From Amorphophallus konjac (lineage: Eukaryota > Streptophyta > Magnoliopsida > Alismatales > Araceae): a stretch of 64,000 nucleotides of DNA. The notes beneath the pieces are model-generated. The model saw nothing but the letters and a program-made list of their open reading frames with translations, searched no databases and was not told the DNA's origin. The stretch is taken from contig CM040126.1 of NCBI GenBank assembly GCA_022559845.1, forward strand, positions 142,360,064-142,424,063. The letters run 5' to 3'. This document shows, in pieces, positions 44,681-57,700 of this stretch. Position 1 is the stretch's first letter. Each line of letters opens with the position of its first letter. Made by a program: the position numbers and the translations under genes.

Positions 44681-46112
44681 CAGCGTCATATAGAAATATG
44701 TACGAGTAAAGCAAATGCCAAAGAGGGGAGCGGAAACGATACCTCCACGCTCCGAACGTAGGGAAGACGACCCCGTCTGAACTTCGTACTCCCATTATAG
44801 TAAATAATTAAAATACTACAATGAATATTACTGCCTACTCCACGCGGGGAGGTAAAGGGCTACAATGGGACCCGAGAGTAGCGAACTCGGGTTGACGGGC
44901 AGCAAGCCGGAAGGGCTTTCGAGCAGGAGACGGGCTGCTGGTCCGACTCGGTACTATTCCAACTCAGTTCAACAACTCAGTTCAGCCCGCTGGACAGCAA
45001 GCGAACTCGGTTACTGTGACGGCGGATTTCGGTCACCTTCTGGTCACAGCGGCTGGCTCGGACGCTACTGGGGGGTTACCGATTGATCTCCGGGAGCGGC
45101 GGTCGCTGAAGCTATCTCGGCATATTTTTGCTGGAATTACCTGGTGACTGCTTTGCGGGCCCGTTCTCGGATCAAAAATGCGTGCCTCCGCGAAAAGAAT
45201 TTTTCCGCCCAGATCCGCTGTCGGATCGAAGCAAAATTGGTACCGATGGATAGAGGACTCAAAGGGATACAACATATAATTATTTCAGATCCATCCAATA
45301 GACGGATTACAAATGAAAATGACTATTTCTGAGATTTTTTTACTGACTTGGATTACAGACTATAAGGACAGAACATGTTCTGCCTGAAAATGAATTTTGA
45401 CGGCACAAAAATGATGGATCTAGACTCTGAAAAAATTATGGGTGGAAGAGGGGGATGTGAGGAAAACGTATGAATGTTTTGGGATTTTTTAGTGGTGGCT
45501 AAGGGGGCGGGAAAAATACAACAACCAGACACTATCCCGCATATCTGCAAACTGGCAGATTGTTGGGGGAAAAACATAATTACGTGAAAAACACTAAACG
45601 AAGGCGAAATGACACGAAATTTGAACTGGGGATGGGGGAGGATAGGAAGAACAAACCCTCAAAATTTGGGGTCGAGTAGATCTCCTAATTAGGACATAAA
45701 ATTTCGGCCTCAACTTGCTGTCCAGAGTTGGACAGAACTCTGACGAGGCAGTGGTGGTGGTGCGATGGCGGAACGAACGGAGGCGGCGGCAGAGCTTCAC
45801 ACTACAGGGAAGAGATACAACTTGGAATCTACCAATTTTTCTAGGGAATCCACCCTAAGAATACAGCAATCCAGCTACAAGGGGAGAGAGGGAGAGAGGG
45901 GCGCCCTTGGGCTTGCTCTTGGCAAAAATGCTTAATTCTTCATTAATTCCCACAAAATAGAAAATACATGAATTATTTAAAAATGTACAAAAGACCTAAA
46001 CTATCCCTAGATCTAGGGTTAGGGAGGGGAAAACTAGGGATAGGATAATTAATCCCCCATGTGGTCAAATGGTCAAAATAAAAATATTACAACATGAATA
46101 AACAAGTATTAA
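44681..46112 (-). mobile_element. E LTR2, second part
   Basis: Continues 18473 after the CAGCG duplicate and ends at AAGTATTAA, where LTR1 would continue (15565). Sequence then jumps to the PBS-proximal internal leader. Confidence 0.88.
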
Positions 46113-46274
46113 GTCCTGTTATATGATCCAAAGACCGAACTCACGCAAGTGTGCAACCTTCCCAATAGGTGTAACCTATCGTTCCGGGAACAACTTTTGA
46201 TATATCGGGTAAAGGAATGTGAATGCAAACTTCGGACCGACTACCTTGGACTCAACTTAGCTCTGATACCTATT
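46113..46274 (-). mobile_element. E internal leader fragment with PBS
   Basis: Matches 18098-18256, including a PBS (46260-46271, minus AGGTATCAGAGC). It is the only remaining part of a second internal domain. Confidence 0.85.
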
Positions 46275-48258
46275 TGATGCGGGATGGGATGTGAACCTGG
46301 GACTCTAGCTCGCGGACGTCCCTATGCAAGGGAAACGCATGGATCTGCACGGTTGAGAAACCAGCAATGAGTCTCGAGTACTCGGATTTTCCGCATGTAC
46401 TTGGATTGAGTCACGGGATGGGTCATACTCGCTCACTCTCGCAGTGGTGATAAAATTATAACGAGCTAGGACCTATCACATGCAAGCAGTGTCATATAGA
46501 AATATATACGAGTAAAGCAAATGCCAAAGAGGGGAGCGGAAACGATACCTCCATGCTCCGAGCATAGGGAAGACGACCCCGGCCGAACTTCGTACTCCCG
46601 GTACAGTAAATAATTAAATTACTGCAATGAATATTACTGCCCACTCCACACGGGGAGGTAAAGGGCTACAATGGGACCCGGGAGTAGTGAACTCGGGTTG
46701 ACGGGCAGCAAGTCGGAAGGGCTTTCGAGCCGGTGACGGGCTACTGATCCGACTCAATACTATTCCAACTCGGTTCAGCAACTCAGTTCAGCCCCCTGGA
46801 CAGCAAGCAAACTCGGCTACTGTGACGGCGGCTTCCGGTCACCTTCTTGTCACAGCGGCTGGCTGGGACGCTGCTGGGGGGTTGCCGATCGATCTCCGGT
46901 AGTGGCGGTTGCCGAAGCTATCTCGGCATATTTTGGCTGGAATTACCTGGTGACTGCTTTGCTGGCCTGTTCTCGGATCAGAAATGCGTGCCTCCACAAA
47001 AAGAATTTTTTCGCCGAGATCCGGTGTCGGATCGAGGCAAAATTGGTACCGATGGATAGAGGACTCAAAGGGCTACAACATATAATTATTTCAGATCCAT
47101 CCAATCGACGGATTAGAAATGAAAATGACTATTTCTGAGGTTTTTTTACTGACTCGGATTACAGACTATCAGGACAGAACAGATTCTACCTGAAAATGAA
47201 TTTTGACGGCACAAAAATGATGGATCTAGACTCTGAAAAAATTATGGGTGGAAGAGGGGGATGTGAGGAACACGTATGAATTTTTTGGGATTTTTGAGTG
47301 GTGGCTAAAGGGGCGAGAAAAATACAACAACCGGACACTATCCCGCAAATCTGCAAACTGGCAGATTGTTGGGGAAAAACTTAATTACATGAAAAACACT
47401 AAACGAAGGCAAAATGACACGAAATTTGAACTAGGGATGGGGGATGATAGGGATAACAAACCCTCAAAATTTGGGGTCGAGCGGATCTCCTGATTGGGAG
47501 ATAGAATTTCGGCCTCAGCTTGCTGTCCAGAGTTGGACAGAACTCCGACGAGGCAGCGACGGTGGTGCGATGGCGGCACGAACGGAGGCGGCGGTGGAGC
47601 TTCACACTCCAGGGAAGAGATAGAACTTAGAATCCACCAAGTTTTCAGGGGAATCCACCCTAAGAATACATCAATCCAGCTGCAAGGGGGGAGAGGGAGA
47701 GAGGGGGGCCCTTGGGCTTGCTCTTGGCAAAAATGCTTAATTCTTCATTAATTCCCACAAAATGGAAAATAGATGGATTAGATAGAAATGTACAAAAGAC
47801 CTAAACTATCCCTAGATCTAGGGTTAGGGAGGGGTAAACTAGGGATAGGATAATTAATCCCCTATGTGATCAAATGGCCAAAATAAAAATATTACAACAT
47901 GAATAAACAAGTATTAAAGGGGGCGCCCCTTTGAAAAATGAGAGGAAAAGTTTGAATTTTCTCCAATCTCGTCCCCCCTTGGTCCAAGTCCAATCTTGGA
48001 CCTTGAACTAGCCCCATATGGGCCCTAGATCCTAGGTGGGCCAATGGAAAAGAGGGTGGGGGACCCTGCTGGACCTACTGGCATTTTACATAGAAACCCA
48101 AAGGCCTTTTTGCAAAGAAACCCAAAGATTTCTAATGACTAACCCTTTGGCTTATAATGCCTTACAATTACAAACCCAATTAGCCAAGGATATCAAAAGC
48201 AAACAAAAGGATACAAATATATAAATAAAATGGTAGTGCTCAGTGTTGATTCCCATCA
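46275..48258 (-). mobile_element. E LTR3
   Basis: TGATGCGGGATGG...TTCCCATCA, 1984 bp. About 10% different from LTR1 over the first 235 bp by eye. Followed by GTGTG. Confidence 0.9.
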
Positions 48259-48263
48259 GTGTG

Positions 48264-48903
48264 TGTTCTTGTAATCTCTAAACATCACTGCGTGTGTAGA
48301 TCTACCCAGATCTGTGTGTGTGTGTGTGGCTTTCCTTCACATTTCTATGTGATTCGGTGCTTGTGCATCTTTGTGGGAGTTTCGAACTCTTCACGAGTGT
48401 GTGTGTGTGTTTTGTTCATGTAATCCTTTACAAGATAGTGTGTGAATCCTCACAGTTAGTGAGGGATGGACGTAGGTTGCCGTCATTACATCTGAACCAC
48501 CTAAAAATTGCTATTTTTGGTATGGTTTGATCCTTTTCTCCTACCCCCGTTCTGTGCTAGAACACACTATATCACTCTCTTGCGCTTTCCGCTCAGATCT
48601 AGCATAATTTGTCATTTCTACATTAGATCTTTGGTATATCAAAAGGTAGGTTCGGATTAACAAGGCCATTCTTGTCAAGAAGATAATACCTTGCGTGAGC
48701 AAAATCTTCAGATTCATATCTCCGCCATAGAACCAAGGATATGTTGTGTGTGATAGGGTTTGATAGATCTATTTGTTATTAATCAGATCTAAGTCTCAAA
48801 AAAGTTGTTTCTTCATATCTGTTTAATTCTGGTAAAAATTTTATAAAATTTGTAATCACCCAATTCACCCCCCCTCCTGGGTGTCATTGATCGCGGGACT
48901 TCA
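48264..48903 (+). mobile_element. Shared A/D LTR, right part
   Basis: Continues 14185 and ends CGGGACTTCA before the D PBS. Contains the stem-loop 48448-48464 and the box GGATGGACGTAGG. Confidence 0.92.
48448..48464 (+). promoter_or_regulatory. LTR stem-loop, shared A/D LTR
   Basis: CCTCAC, loop AGTTA, GTGAGG, followed by GATGGACGTAGG and, downstream, GAACCACCTAAAAA. Confidence 0.7.
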
Positions 48904-48965
48904 ATTGGTATCTGAGCTAAGGCTCTATCCCTCAGATCTAATGATCTAGAGTTCAATCCAGATCA

Positions 48966-50784
48966 ATACCCAACAAGGGGATGATGCCTGAGGGTCACTC
49001 CATCAATCGTCCTCCATTATTTGATGGCTTGAATTACTCATATTGAAAAAATAGAATGCATATTTTTCTAAGGTATGGAGGGTTGTGGACAAGGGTCCTT
49101 ATGACCTTCCTGATGAAGAGGATAAATGGACACCCGAAGAAATTAAGAAATCCACTGTTAATTTTAATGCAATGAATATCATGCAATGTTTCATTCATCC
49201 TAATGAATTCTCTCGTGTTTCCATGTGCAGCTCGGTAAAAGAAATGTGGGACAAGCTGCGGCTTATTTATGAAGGAACCTCCTAGGTCAAGGAGACCAAA
49301 GCCAATATGTTGGTTAGAGACTACGAGCTGTTTAAAATGAAGCATGAAGAGAGGATCTCAGATATGTTCACGAGATTAACAGTGATTACCAATGGTCTCA
49401 AAGGCCTTGGGAAGGAGTACACAAACTCCTAATTTGTAAGGAAGGTATTGAGATCCCTTCCACCTGTGTGGCACACAAAAGTCACGGTTCTTGAAGATTC
49501 AAATAACCTTTCTATACTTTCCTTGGACGAGCTCATAGGGTCAATCATGACCTATGAGATCAACATGAAGAGAACTGCTGAGGAGGAAACGAAGAAGAAG
49601 AAAACTGTGACCTTGAAAGACCACCAACCTGATGATGACTCCAAAGAAGAGGAGTCTGCCGAAGGGAGTGACGAGGAAGAGAACTTCGCCATGTGGACAC
49701 GCCAAGTGGAGAAATTCCTAAGAAGAAAAAGAAATTTCCAAGGAAACTTCAAAAAGGGGCAAGGAAGGCCAGCCCAGACTAAGGGGGAGCCAAGCAAGCC
49801 AAATAGCGTCATATGCTATAGGTGCAGGAAGCTCGAGCACATGAGAGGAGAGTGCCCAGATTTGAAGATAAAGTTTAAGAAGGACAAGTTCAAAAAGCTC
49901 AAAGTTATGGTCGCCACTTGGAGCGATGAGAAGGAAGAGCAGTTCGAAGATGAGCTCGGGGAGCTCATGGAAAGTCTTTGCCTCATGGCACATGAGGATG
50001 ACTCAGCCGAGGTAAATTTTGATGTTGATTTTATTTCAAATGAATAATGGGAGTCAGAATTTGAAAAGCGGTATACAAAATACAAGAAAATCAGACCTGA
50101 AAATAAATCCCTCAAAAAGAAAATTGAAGACTTAGAAAATAAAGGCTCTTCTGTTAAGTTTGAAAAACTCGAACAAGAATGGTTTGAATTGACAGAAGAA
50201 AAAGAAAGCTTACTTCAAATAATTTCAGATATTGAGAAAACCAAAGAGGAATTGATGTGTAAAATATCTAAAATTGAAAAAGTTTCTGAAAAATTAAAAA
50301 ATGAAAAATAAGTTCTGACATCCTGAATTTCAAAACTTGAGAATAAAAATGTGAGTTTGAATAAGGAGGTGATTGACTTGCAGTTCACTCTCTCTAGGTT
50401 TGTTAAAGGGAAAGAAAACCTAGATAATGTGTTGGGAGTTAAAGTTAACTTCCGGAAAGAAAGATTGGGGCACATACCCCAGAACAAGAAATCCCTTGAG
50501 CACAAGATTACTACATCTTACGTGCATGAAAAAGAAAATGATTGTGCATCATGCTCACACACCAAGCCAAAACATGTTCAATCTAAACCACACAAATACC
50601 AAAGAAAATTTTTAAATGTAAATTATTTTCATTATGGTAGATTTGGTCATGTTATTGCTAATTGTTGGTACAAACAACACACACACAAAGAAATCATGCT
50701 GCTTGGACTAGAGAAAGATATATGCAGAATTGGAATAACTCTCGTGGACCCAAATTAGTTTGGGCACCAAAATCAATTGGATGA
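48966..50784 (+). pseudogene. Copia gag, copy D
   Basis: The start codon is changed (ATG to ATA at 48966) and about 20 bp are missing near 49074. Stops at about 49285, 49430, 50045 and 50310. A CCHC knuckle (CYRCRKLEHMRGEC, with Gly changed to Glu) lies near 49813; the second knuckle near 50620 has lost a Cys (FHYGRFGH). It shares with A the 1-bp deletion before the terminal TGA at 50782. Confidence 0.9.
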
Positions 50785-53070
50785 GAATTTTGTTTCTTGC
50801 AGATATACCTTGAAGCCAGGGGGGGCAAATGGTACCTATATAGCAGTTGCTTAAGGCATATGACAGGGGACAAGAAGGTGTTCTCTAATATGTAAGATAA
50901 GGACGGAGGCTTGGTTGCCTTTGGAGGAAAGGACAAAGGTAAAATAATTAGAATTAGCAACATAGGTAAGAATTCTGAAACCTTGATTGAAAATGTACCT
51001 TTGGAAAAGGGTTTGAATCATAATCTTTTGAGCAGAAGCCAATTATGCGACAAAAGTTTTGAGATTGTTATTTATGAATCACATTGCCTCGTCATGAATA
51101 AAAGCACTAGTGAAATCAGGTTCATCGGCAAGAGGAATAACAATGTATATACTATTGATCTTGATGATGTTTCCGGTGATGATGAGTGCTTGGTAGCAAA
51201 CAACCATGATAATGCATGGCTATGGCACTGAAGACTAGGTCATGCTAGATTTGGAGTAATCTCAAAATTGTCTAGACATGACTTGGTGAATGGTTTAACA
51301 AAGTTAAAATTTGAAAGTGATAAAATTAGTGAGGCTTGCATAAAAGACAAGCAAACATGCATATCTTTCAAAAATAAGAACATTGTTTCTACCGCTCGGC
51401 CTTTAGAACTGCTGCACCTTAATATTTTTGGTCCGACTAGGACATCTAGCCTAGGAGGAAAATCTTATGGATTTATTGTTGATGATTACTCCAGATTCAC
51501 ATGGGTATTATTTCTAGCCAATAAAAGTGATGTCTTAATGGAGTTTCAAGTATTTTACAGAAAAATCCAGAATGACAAAGGACACCTCATCACCACAATT
51601 CAAAGTGATCATGGTGGTGAGTTAGAAAATCATGAATTCAGCAGCTTTTGCAAGGAGAAGGGATACACACATAACTTCTCATCACCAAGGACGCCTCAAC
51701 AAAATGGAGTAGGGGAGAGGAAAAACATAACCTTGATAGACATGGCACATACCATGTTAAGTGAGAACTCCCTATCAAAATATTTTTGGGCTGAGGCGAT
51801 AAGTACAGCATGTTACATCATCAACAGGGCAATGGTAATGCCCATTTTGAAGAAAACTCCATACGAGCTCTACAAGGGTAAGAAATCAAACATTTCCTAT
51901 CTAAAACCCTTTTGGTGCCCATGCTTCATCCTGAACAATAGTAAGTTTAACCTAGGTAAGTTTGATGAAAAGAGTGACAAAGGAATCTTCCTAGGTTATG
52001 CATTAAGTTCTAGAGCTTATAGATTATCTAATAAAAGGACTTTGGTTGTTAAAGAAAGTCCTCATGTTATTTTTGATGAATCTGAATCAAAACTGACCAA
52101 TCAATCTATTCCAATCTTGGATGTAGATGAAGCTCTTAGAAATCCAACTGATGTTGGAACATCTAAAGCTAAGGATGAACCAACAGTGGGAACCTCCAGC
52201 AAGGATGAAAATGATGAAGATCCTTCAATTGAAACACTTCAAGAACAACCATTGCAACACCCTAACTTGCCTAGAGCTTCAACATACTTGAAAGATCACT
52301 GCGCTGAAAACATCATCGGTAATCCTAAAGATGGGGTAAGAACTAGATCTTCATTAAGGCAAGTGGAAGAAGGGGATTTAATGGCTTTTATCTCTCAAGA
52401 AGAGCCTAAGGATATTCATGAAGCTCTTCAAAATAAATCCTGGATTCAGGCTATGCATGAATAGTTACACTAGATCGAAAAGAACAAAGTGTGGTATATG
52501 CATGAAGAGCTACACCAGTTCGAAAGGAACGAAGTGTGGTCCCTCGTGATGTGTCTCAAGAATCATCCCGTAATTGGAACCTGTTGGATTTTCAGAAATA
52601 AACTAAATGACACGGGATTGGTTGTTAGGAACAAGGCCCGGCTTGTAGCCAAAGGGTATAGCCAGGAGATGGGCATTGATTTTGATGAGTCTTTTGCACC
52701 GGTTGCTAGGTTAGAAGCAGTCTGGATTCTATTATCCTATGCTTGCTCTTTTAACTTCAGATTATTCCAGATGGATGTTAAATCTACCTTTCTTAATGGG
52801 TACATCAAAGAGGATATTTTTGTAGAACAACCTCTAAGTTTTGATGACCCAAAACATCCACAACATGTGTGCAAGCTGCAAAAAGTCTTGTACGGATTAA
52901 AACAAGCACCAAGGGCTTGGTATGAAAGGCTCACCGCATTCCTAATTGAAAATGGTTTCAAAAGAGCTAAGACTGACCAAACACTATTCATGAGAAAATC
53001 AGGTAAAGACATATTAGTAGTTCAAGTGTATGTTGATGATCTAATCTTTGGAGCTACTAACAATGTCTTA
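50785..53070 (+). pseudogene. Copia pol, copy D, part 1
   Basis: Protease (degraded, DSG changed), pre-integrase, integrase (SDHGGEL, GERKN), and RT up to [12 protein letters not shown], where the LINE begins. Stop at 51229 (CGA to TGA) and others. The integrase frame is open 51268-52464. A 45-bp tandem duplication lies at 52453-52542. Confidence 0.92.
52453..52542 (+). repeat. 45-bp in-frame tandem duplication in D pol
   Basis: Two 45-bp units beginning ATGCATGAA (52453 and 52498). The second matches A and C; the first is diverged and carries two stop codons. Absent from A and C. Confidence 0.85.
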
Positions 53071-53131
53071 GAGTGAGAGGCTCTGGTTCGAATTCTCCCG
53101 CGTTCTTGGCGTCTCTCCCTCCCAGCCGGCT

Positions 53132-54712
53132 ATGGCCGGCGCGGCGGGGTTTCCCTCTGGTTCGATTATGCTGGGGGTTCCATCTGAGCAAGCAGGGGTC
53201 AGAGATCGATCAGGGGGCGGATCGTCCTCTTCTGGCGAAATCTTCCGACGATCCTTTGCTCAAGTTATCATGGAGAAACCAAGGTCTGCATCTATTTCTA
53301 TACTGATTAAGGAGCCTGCCTTCACCGATCAAGGAGAGCCAGCTGTACAATTCTCCAAGGCAGATTTACAAGCGTCTATACAGTTTCTTTCTTTTGCAAT
53401 CGTGGCAAAGTGCTCATACGGTAGGCCTTCTTTTGCTGAAAAAAAAACCAGTCTGGTGCAGCGATTGGCAATCTCCAATGGTTTTGTCATAAGCAAGTTA
53501 AATCCCAGACATCTTCTTATTAGATTTGACATAGAAGAGGATTTCCTGAAACTTCTCTTACAGAAAAATTTGTACATAAATGGTTTCCTATTTCGATTCT
53601 TTCGGTGGACTCCTGATTTTAATTTTGATGTGGATCCGCCGACCGTTCCGGTTTGGAGTGGATTTCCTGCGCTCCCGGCTAATCTATACCATGAAGATTG
53701 CCTGCGTTCCATTGCTGGAAATTTTGGTCCAGTTTTGTGAATTCATGAAAAGTCTTTAGCCTTGACAGACACCTCAGAGGCCCTTATTTGTATAGAAATG
53801 GATATTCTAGCCCCACGTCAGGAAAGATTGTGGATTGATCTTGATGGAAAAGGCTATTGGCAGACTATCAATTTTAACCGAGCACCAGAAATCTGTTCGT
53901 TTTGCCATAAACTTGGTCATATTGCTGAATATTGCAAGAAGAAGCTTGGGAAGGCAAGTCGACAGCCGATTATCACTAAGAACCTTACTCAGACCTTTAA
54001 GCCTCGGCCTTTTGGTCTCCATGTTTCAGCCGAGAATCAGAATAAGGAATCAAATGGTTCTAAAAAGTCCTTAATAGCAGATCCACAACCTGTTCGACAA
54101 GTGGTCTTAGAGGTAAATAGATTTGCAGCATTACAAAATGTTGATGAGGTACCTAGAATTCATGCATCTGATTTTACCCAAGCAAGCAAGGAAGATGATC
54201 AGGAACAAGCCAGTAGAATAAATCAAATTTCCATCCAGTTAAAAGCCAATACCGTATTTACAGAACCTGTACAGCCTCGAAAACCACTGGATGGGTGTGC
54301 ACTAAATACTGAGGTAGATAAGCAAGTTATATCTGATGGAAAAGTTCAGAAGGTACATGAGGAATCCCTGTTGTATCAGAAGGATATTTTAAATCCTGAA
54401 TGCACCAAGCCTCTTCTGGTTGAAGCCAAGAAGAATATAGACTCATCTGACAATTTTAGTTTCCCTGCTTCTGAATCCTCTCTATCAAGAATAGATTCTG
54501 AATGGCAAGGGGATTATGAAAGGCCAGACATCCAGAAGCTTTCAGAAATTGGAACTTCTATTGCTGAAAGGGCTGAAAGTGATAACTCCCTAATGCAATT
54601 AGTTGAAGTAGGGAGGGAAGCCCATGCTGGACGAGCCCCTTCAAAAAAGGGGATTATTACACGATCTAGAGCTAGATCGGTTGAAGCTCAACCACAGGAA
54701 TTCCAATGTTAA
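53132..54712 (+). pseudogene. LINE ORF1 (DUF4283 + zinc knuckle), one stop
   Basis: About 526 codons with one TGA near 53738 (codon probably CGA before). An N-terminal DUF4283-like fold (KCSYGRPSF, LLIRFDIEEDFLKLL, FRWTPDFNFD) leads into a CCHC knuckle CSFCHKLGHIAEYC near 53895. A long low-complexity tail follows. This is the usual plant L1 RNA-binding protein. The stop codon overlaps the ORF2 start (ATGTTAA). Confidence 0.88.
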
Positions 54713-57700
54713 ACACAACCCTTATTTGGAATATCAGAGGAGTAGGGAACCAAGGTTCTCGGAGATGTTTAAAGAAGCTGATCCAAATTCATAAAGTGGA
54801 CCTAGTTGCTATTAGTGAGCCAATGCTGGATGTAGAGAAAGCTATGAAGCTTGGAAGATTTATAAAATTGACAAAATTTGCTGTCAACTCCTTAACTGAT
54901 TCTAAAATCTAGGTTTTTTGGCATGACAGCTTTAAGCTGGATGTTCTTGGCTCACCTGGCTAGCATATTACTTTGGGTTTAAATGAGGATAACAGACTTT
55001 CTAGTCTCTTTTCATTTGTGTATGCTTCCTGTGATTCCCATCTTAGACTTGATTTGTTCAATGAGTTAGCTATGTTTGCTGGTACAGTGACTGTCCCTTG
55101 GATAATTGGAGGGGACTTTAACTGTGTTTTGAAGCCTTCAGAAAAGAAGGGAGGAATTTTTACCTCAATGGCCATTATGGCTGAATTCAATGCCTTTGTT
55201 TGCTCAGCAGGGCTCATGGATGCAGGCTATGTTGGCGAATCAATGACTTGGAATAATAACCGAACTAGAGCTGCTAACATCAAAGCTAGACTGGACAGGG
55301 TCTTCATTAACACTGAATGTAAAAATGCTTTTCCCCAGCTGGTTGTGAAGCACTTAGCAAGAGGCCCTTCTGATCACACCCCTATGTTACTATCATCTCA
55401 TAAGTCCTCCCATGGTCCTTCCAGGTTCATTTTCCAAAAGATGTGGTGTACTCATAATTCTTTCAATCAAGTAATAGCTGATGTTTGGAAGCAGTGTACT
55501 GTTCAACATCCAAATGCTATGATTAGATTGTCTGCCAAGTTAAAGGCCGTGAAAATGTCTCTTAGCAAATGGAACAAGGAAATTTTCGGAGATGTGATAA
55601 AGAATGTTAGACTAGCTGAACAGGAAGTGGAAAAGAAACAAACAGAATTTGATATAATTTCTTCAACTGAAAACAGATGCAAATTGAATGTTGCTATGGC
55701 AAATTTCCATCAGGCTTTGTATAGGGAAGAAATTTTCTGGCATCAAAAATCCCGCACAGATTGGATTGAAAGTGGGGACAGAAATACATCATACTATCAC
55801 TCTCTTGCTCAACAAAATTGTAGAAGAGGCTTTATCAGTAAGTTAAAGCTGGATGACTCTGATATTTGGTGTGAAGACCAAGCTATTCTTTGCAGGCAGG
55901 CAAATCAGTATTTCCAGAAGCTTTTCTCTTCTGAAGACCATATTATGGATTGTTCTATAATAGATTGCATTCCTCAACTAATCACTAATGATCAGAACAG
56001 TTTCCTTTGCTCTATTCCTGAAGGTAATGAGATTAAAGAAGCAGTGTGGTCCCTAAAAGGATCTAGCACCCCTGGTCCGGATGGGTTTCCAGGAGAGTTT
56101 TATAAGCATGTATGGGACATTATAGGCCAAGATGTCATCTGTGCAGTGCAAAGTTTCTTTATGGGGTTTCCAATTCCTAGAGGTATGGCATCTTCCATAA
56201 TTGCCCTAATCCCAAAAGTTCAAGTGCCTAAGTCCTTTAATGACTTTCGACCAATAAGTCTTTGTAATTTCTCTTACAAAATTATCTCCTCAATCATTTC
56301 GAAAAGGCTTGCACCAATTCTGCCGAACATTATTTCCAAGGAACAAGGAGCTTTTGTCCAAGGTCGAAATATCTTGGACAATGTTGCTATAGCAAGATAA
56401 CTTATGAAAGATATTGATAGGAAAGTAAGGGGTCATAATGCCATTGTTAAGCTGGACATGGCCAAGGCCTATGACAGAATTGAGTGGGATTTTTTACTGG
56501 CAGCCCTAAGGAAATTTGATTTTTATACTAGATTCACTTCTTACATTGGAATGATTTTAACTAATTGTTGGTTTTCAGTTAATTTCAATGGCAATATGGT
56601 AGGTTTCTTTAAATCTAGCAGAGGTATCAGACAAGGTGACCCTCTTGCCCCATATCTTTTTATTCTAGCCTCGGAAGTACTAAGCAGGGGGTTGACAGCT
56701 CAATTCCAATCAGGAGCCTTGAAGGGTTGCAATGGGCCTAAAAATATTACCCAAATATCTCATCTGCTGTATGCGGATGACACACTTATTTTCTTGAATG
56801 CTAATAAACACAACATAGCAGCTCTGCAGCAGTTTATTTCAAGATATGAGAATAGCTCAGGGCAGAAAATCAATGTTGGCAAGAGTAGCATTATTGTTTC
56901 AGACAAAGTCCCTCTATCAATAAAGCAATCCATACAACTGCAGACTGGTTTCAGAATTGTTTCTACTAGTTTTAGTTACCTTGGTATCCCAGTGAAGAAA
57001 GGAAGATACACATGCCAGGATTTCAAATACATTGTGGATAGAGTTCAGCAGAAGATAGAGGGATGGCAGTCCAAACTGCTCTCATAGGCTGGAAGGGCAA
57101 TCCTCATCAACTCTATACTCCGAAGCATTCCAATATACCTGGCATCTGTTTGCTTTTGTCCTAAGTCTATTATCAATGCCATTGACAGACTTTGTGCTAA
57201 CTTTTATTGGCAGGGTTCTGAAATTCTGAGACGTCGCCATTGGATCTCCTCGCAAAAAATCCAAATGCCAAAACTGGAAGGGGGCCTTGGTATTAGAGAT
57301 CTTAATCTCACCCAATTGTCATTGGCCACTAAATGCCTGTGGAGAATTATTCATGGGTCTTCCCTTTGGTCTCAGTATGCCAGACAAAAGTTTGTTAAAA
57401 CTAATTTTTTCTACTGCTCTACACCTTTTCCAACTGGAATGTCTCATGGTATGTTTCAGCAAGCGAAGAAGTTAATCATAAATAATTCTAGATGGATAAT
57501 TGGGGATGGAAAGGGAACAGACTTTTGGAAGGATAATTGGACTGGCAGGGGGCCGTTAATCAACAATATACCTTCAGGTAGTTTTAATAACATACAGAGG
57601 CAGCCTAAGCTGACTGTTAGAGAGGCTCTTCTTGATCCAAATCATCCAGCTTGGTCCCTACTCAGTAGTTCCTTACTGCTACCAAAAGTTCAGCTGAGAA

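Larger units (their letters stand above)
14186..48258 (-). mobile_element. Element E: multi-LTR non-autonomous retrotransposon, with nested F/B/C
   Basis: Bounded by TGATGCGGGA at 14186 and TTCCCATCA at 48258, with 5-bp duplicates GTGTG. Inside are LTR1 (14186-15908), an internal gag domain (15909-18256), LTR2 (18257-18473 plus 44681-46112, 3' end missing), a 162-bp piece of internal leader (46113-46274) and LTR3 (46275-48258). Coding is on the minus strand. No protease, integrase or RT is visible, so it depends on enzymes from another element. The gag is Ty3/gypsy-like. Confidence 0.9.
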
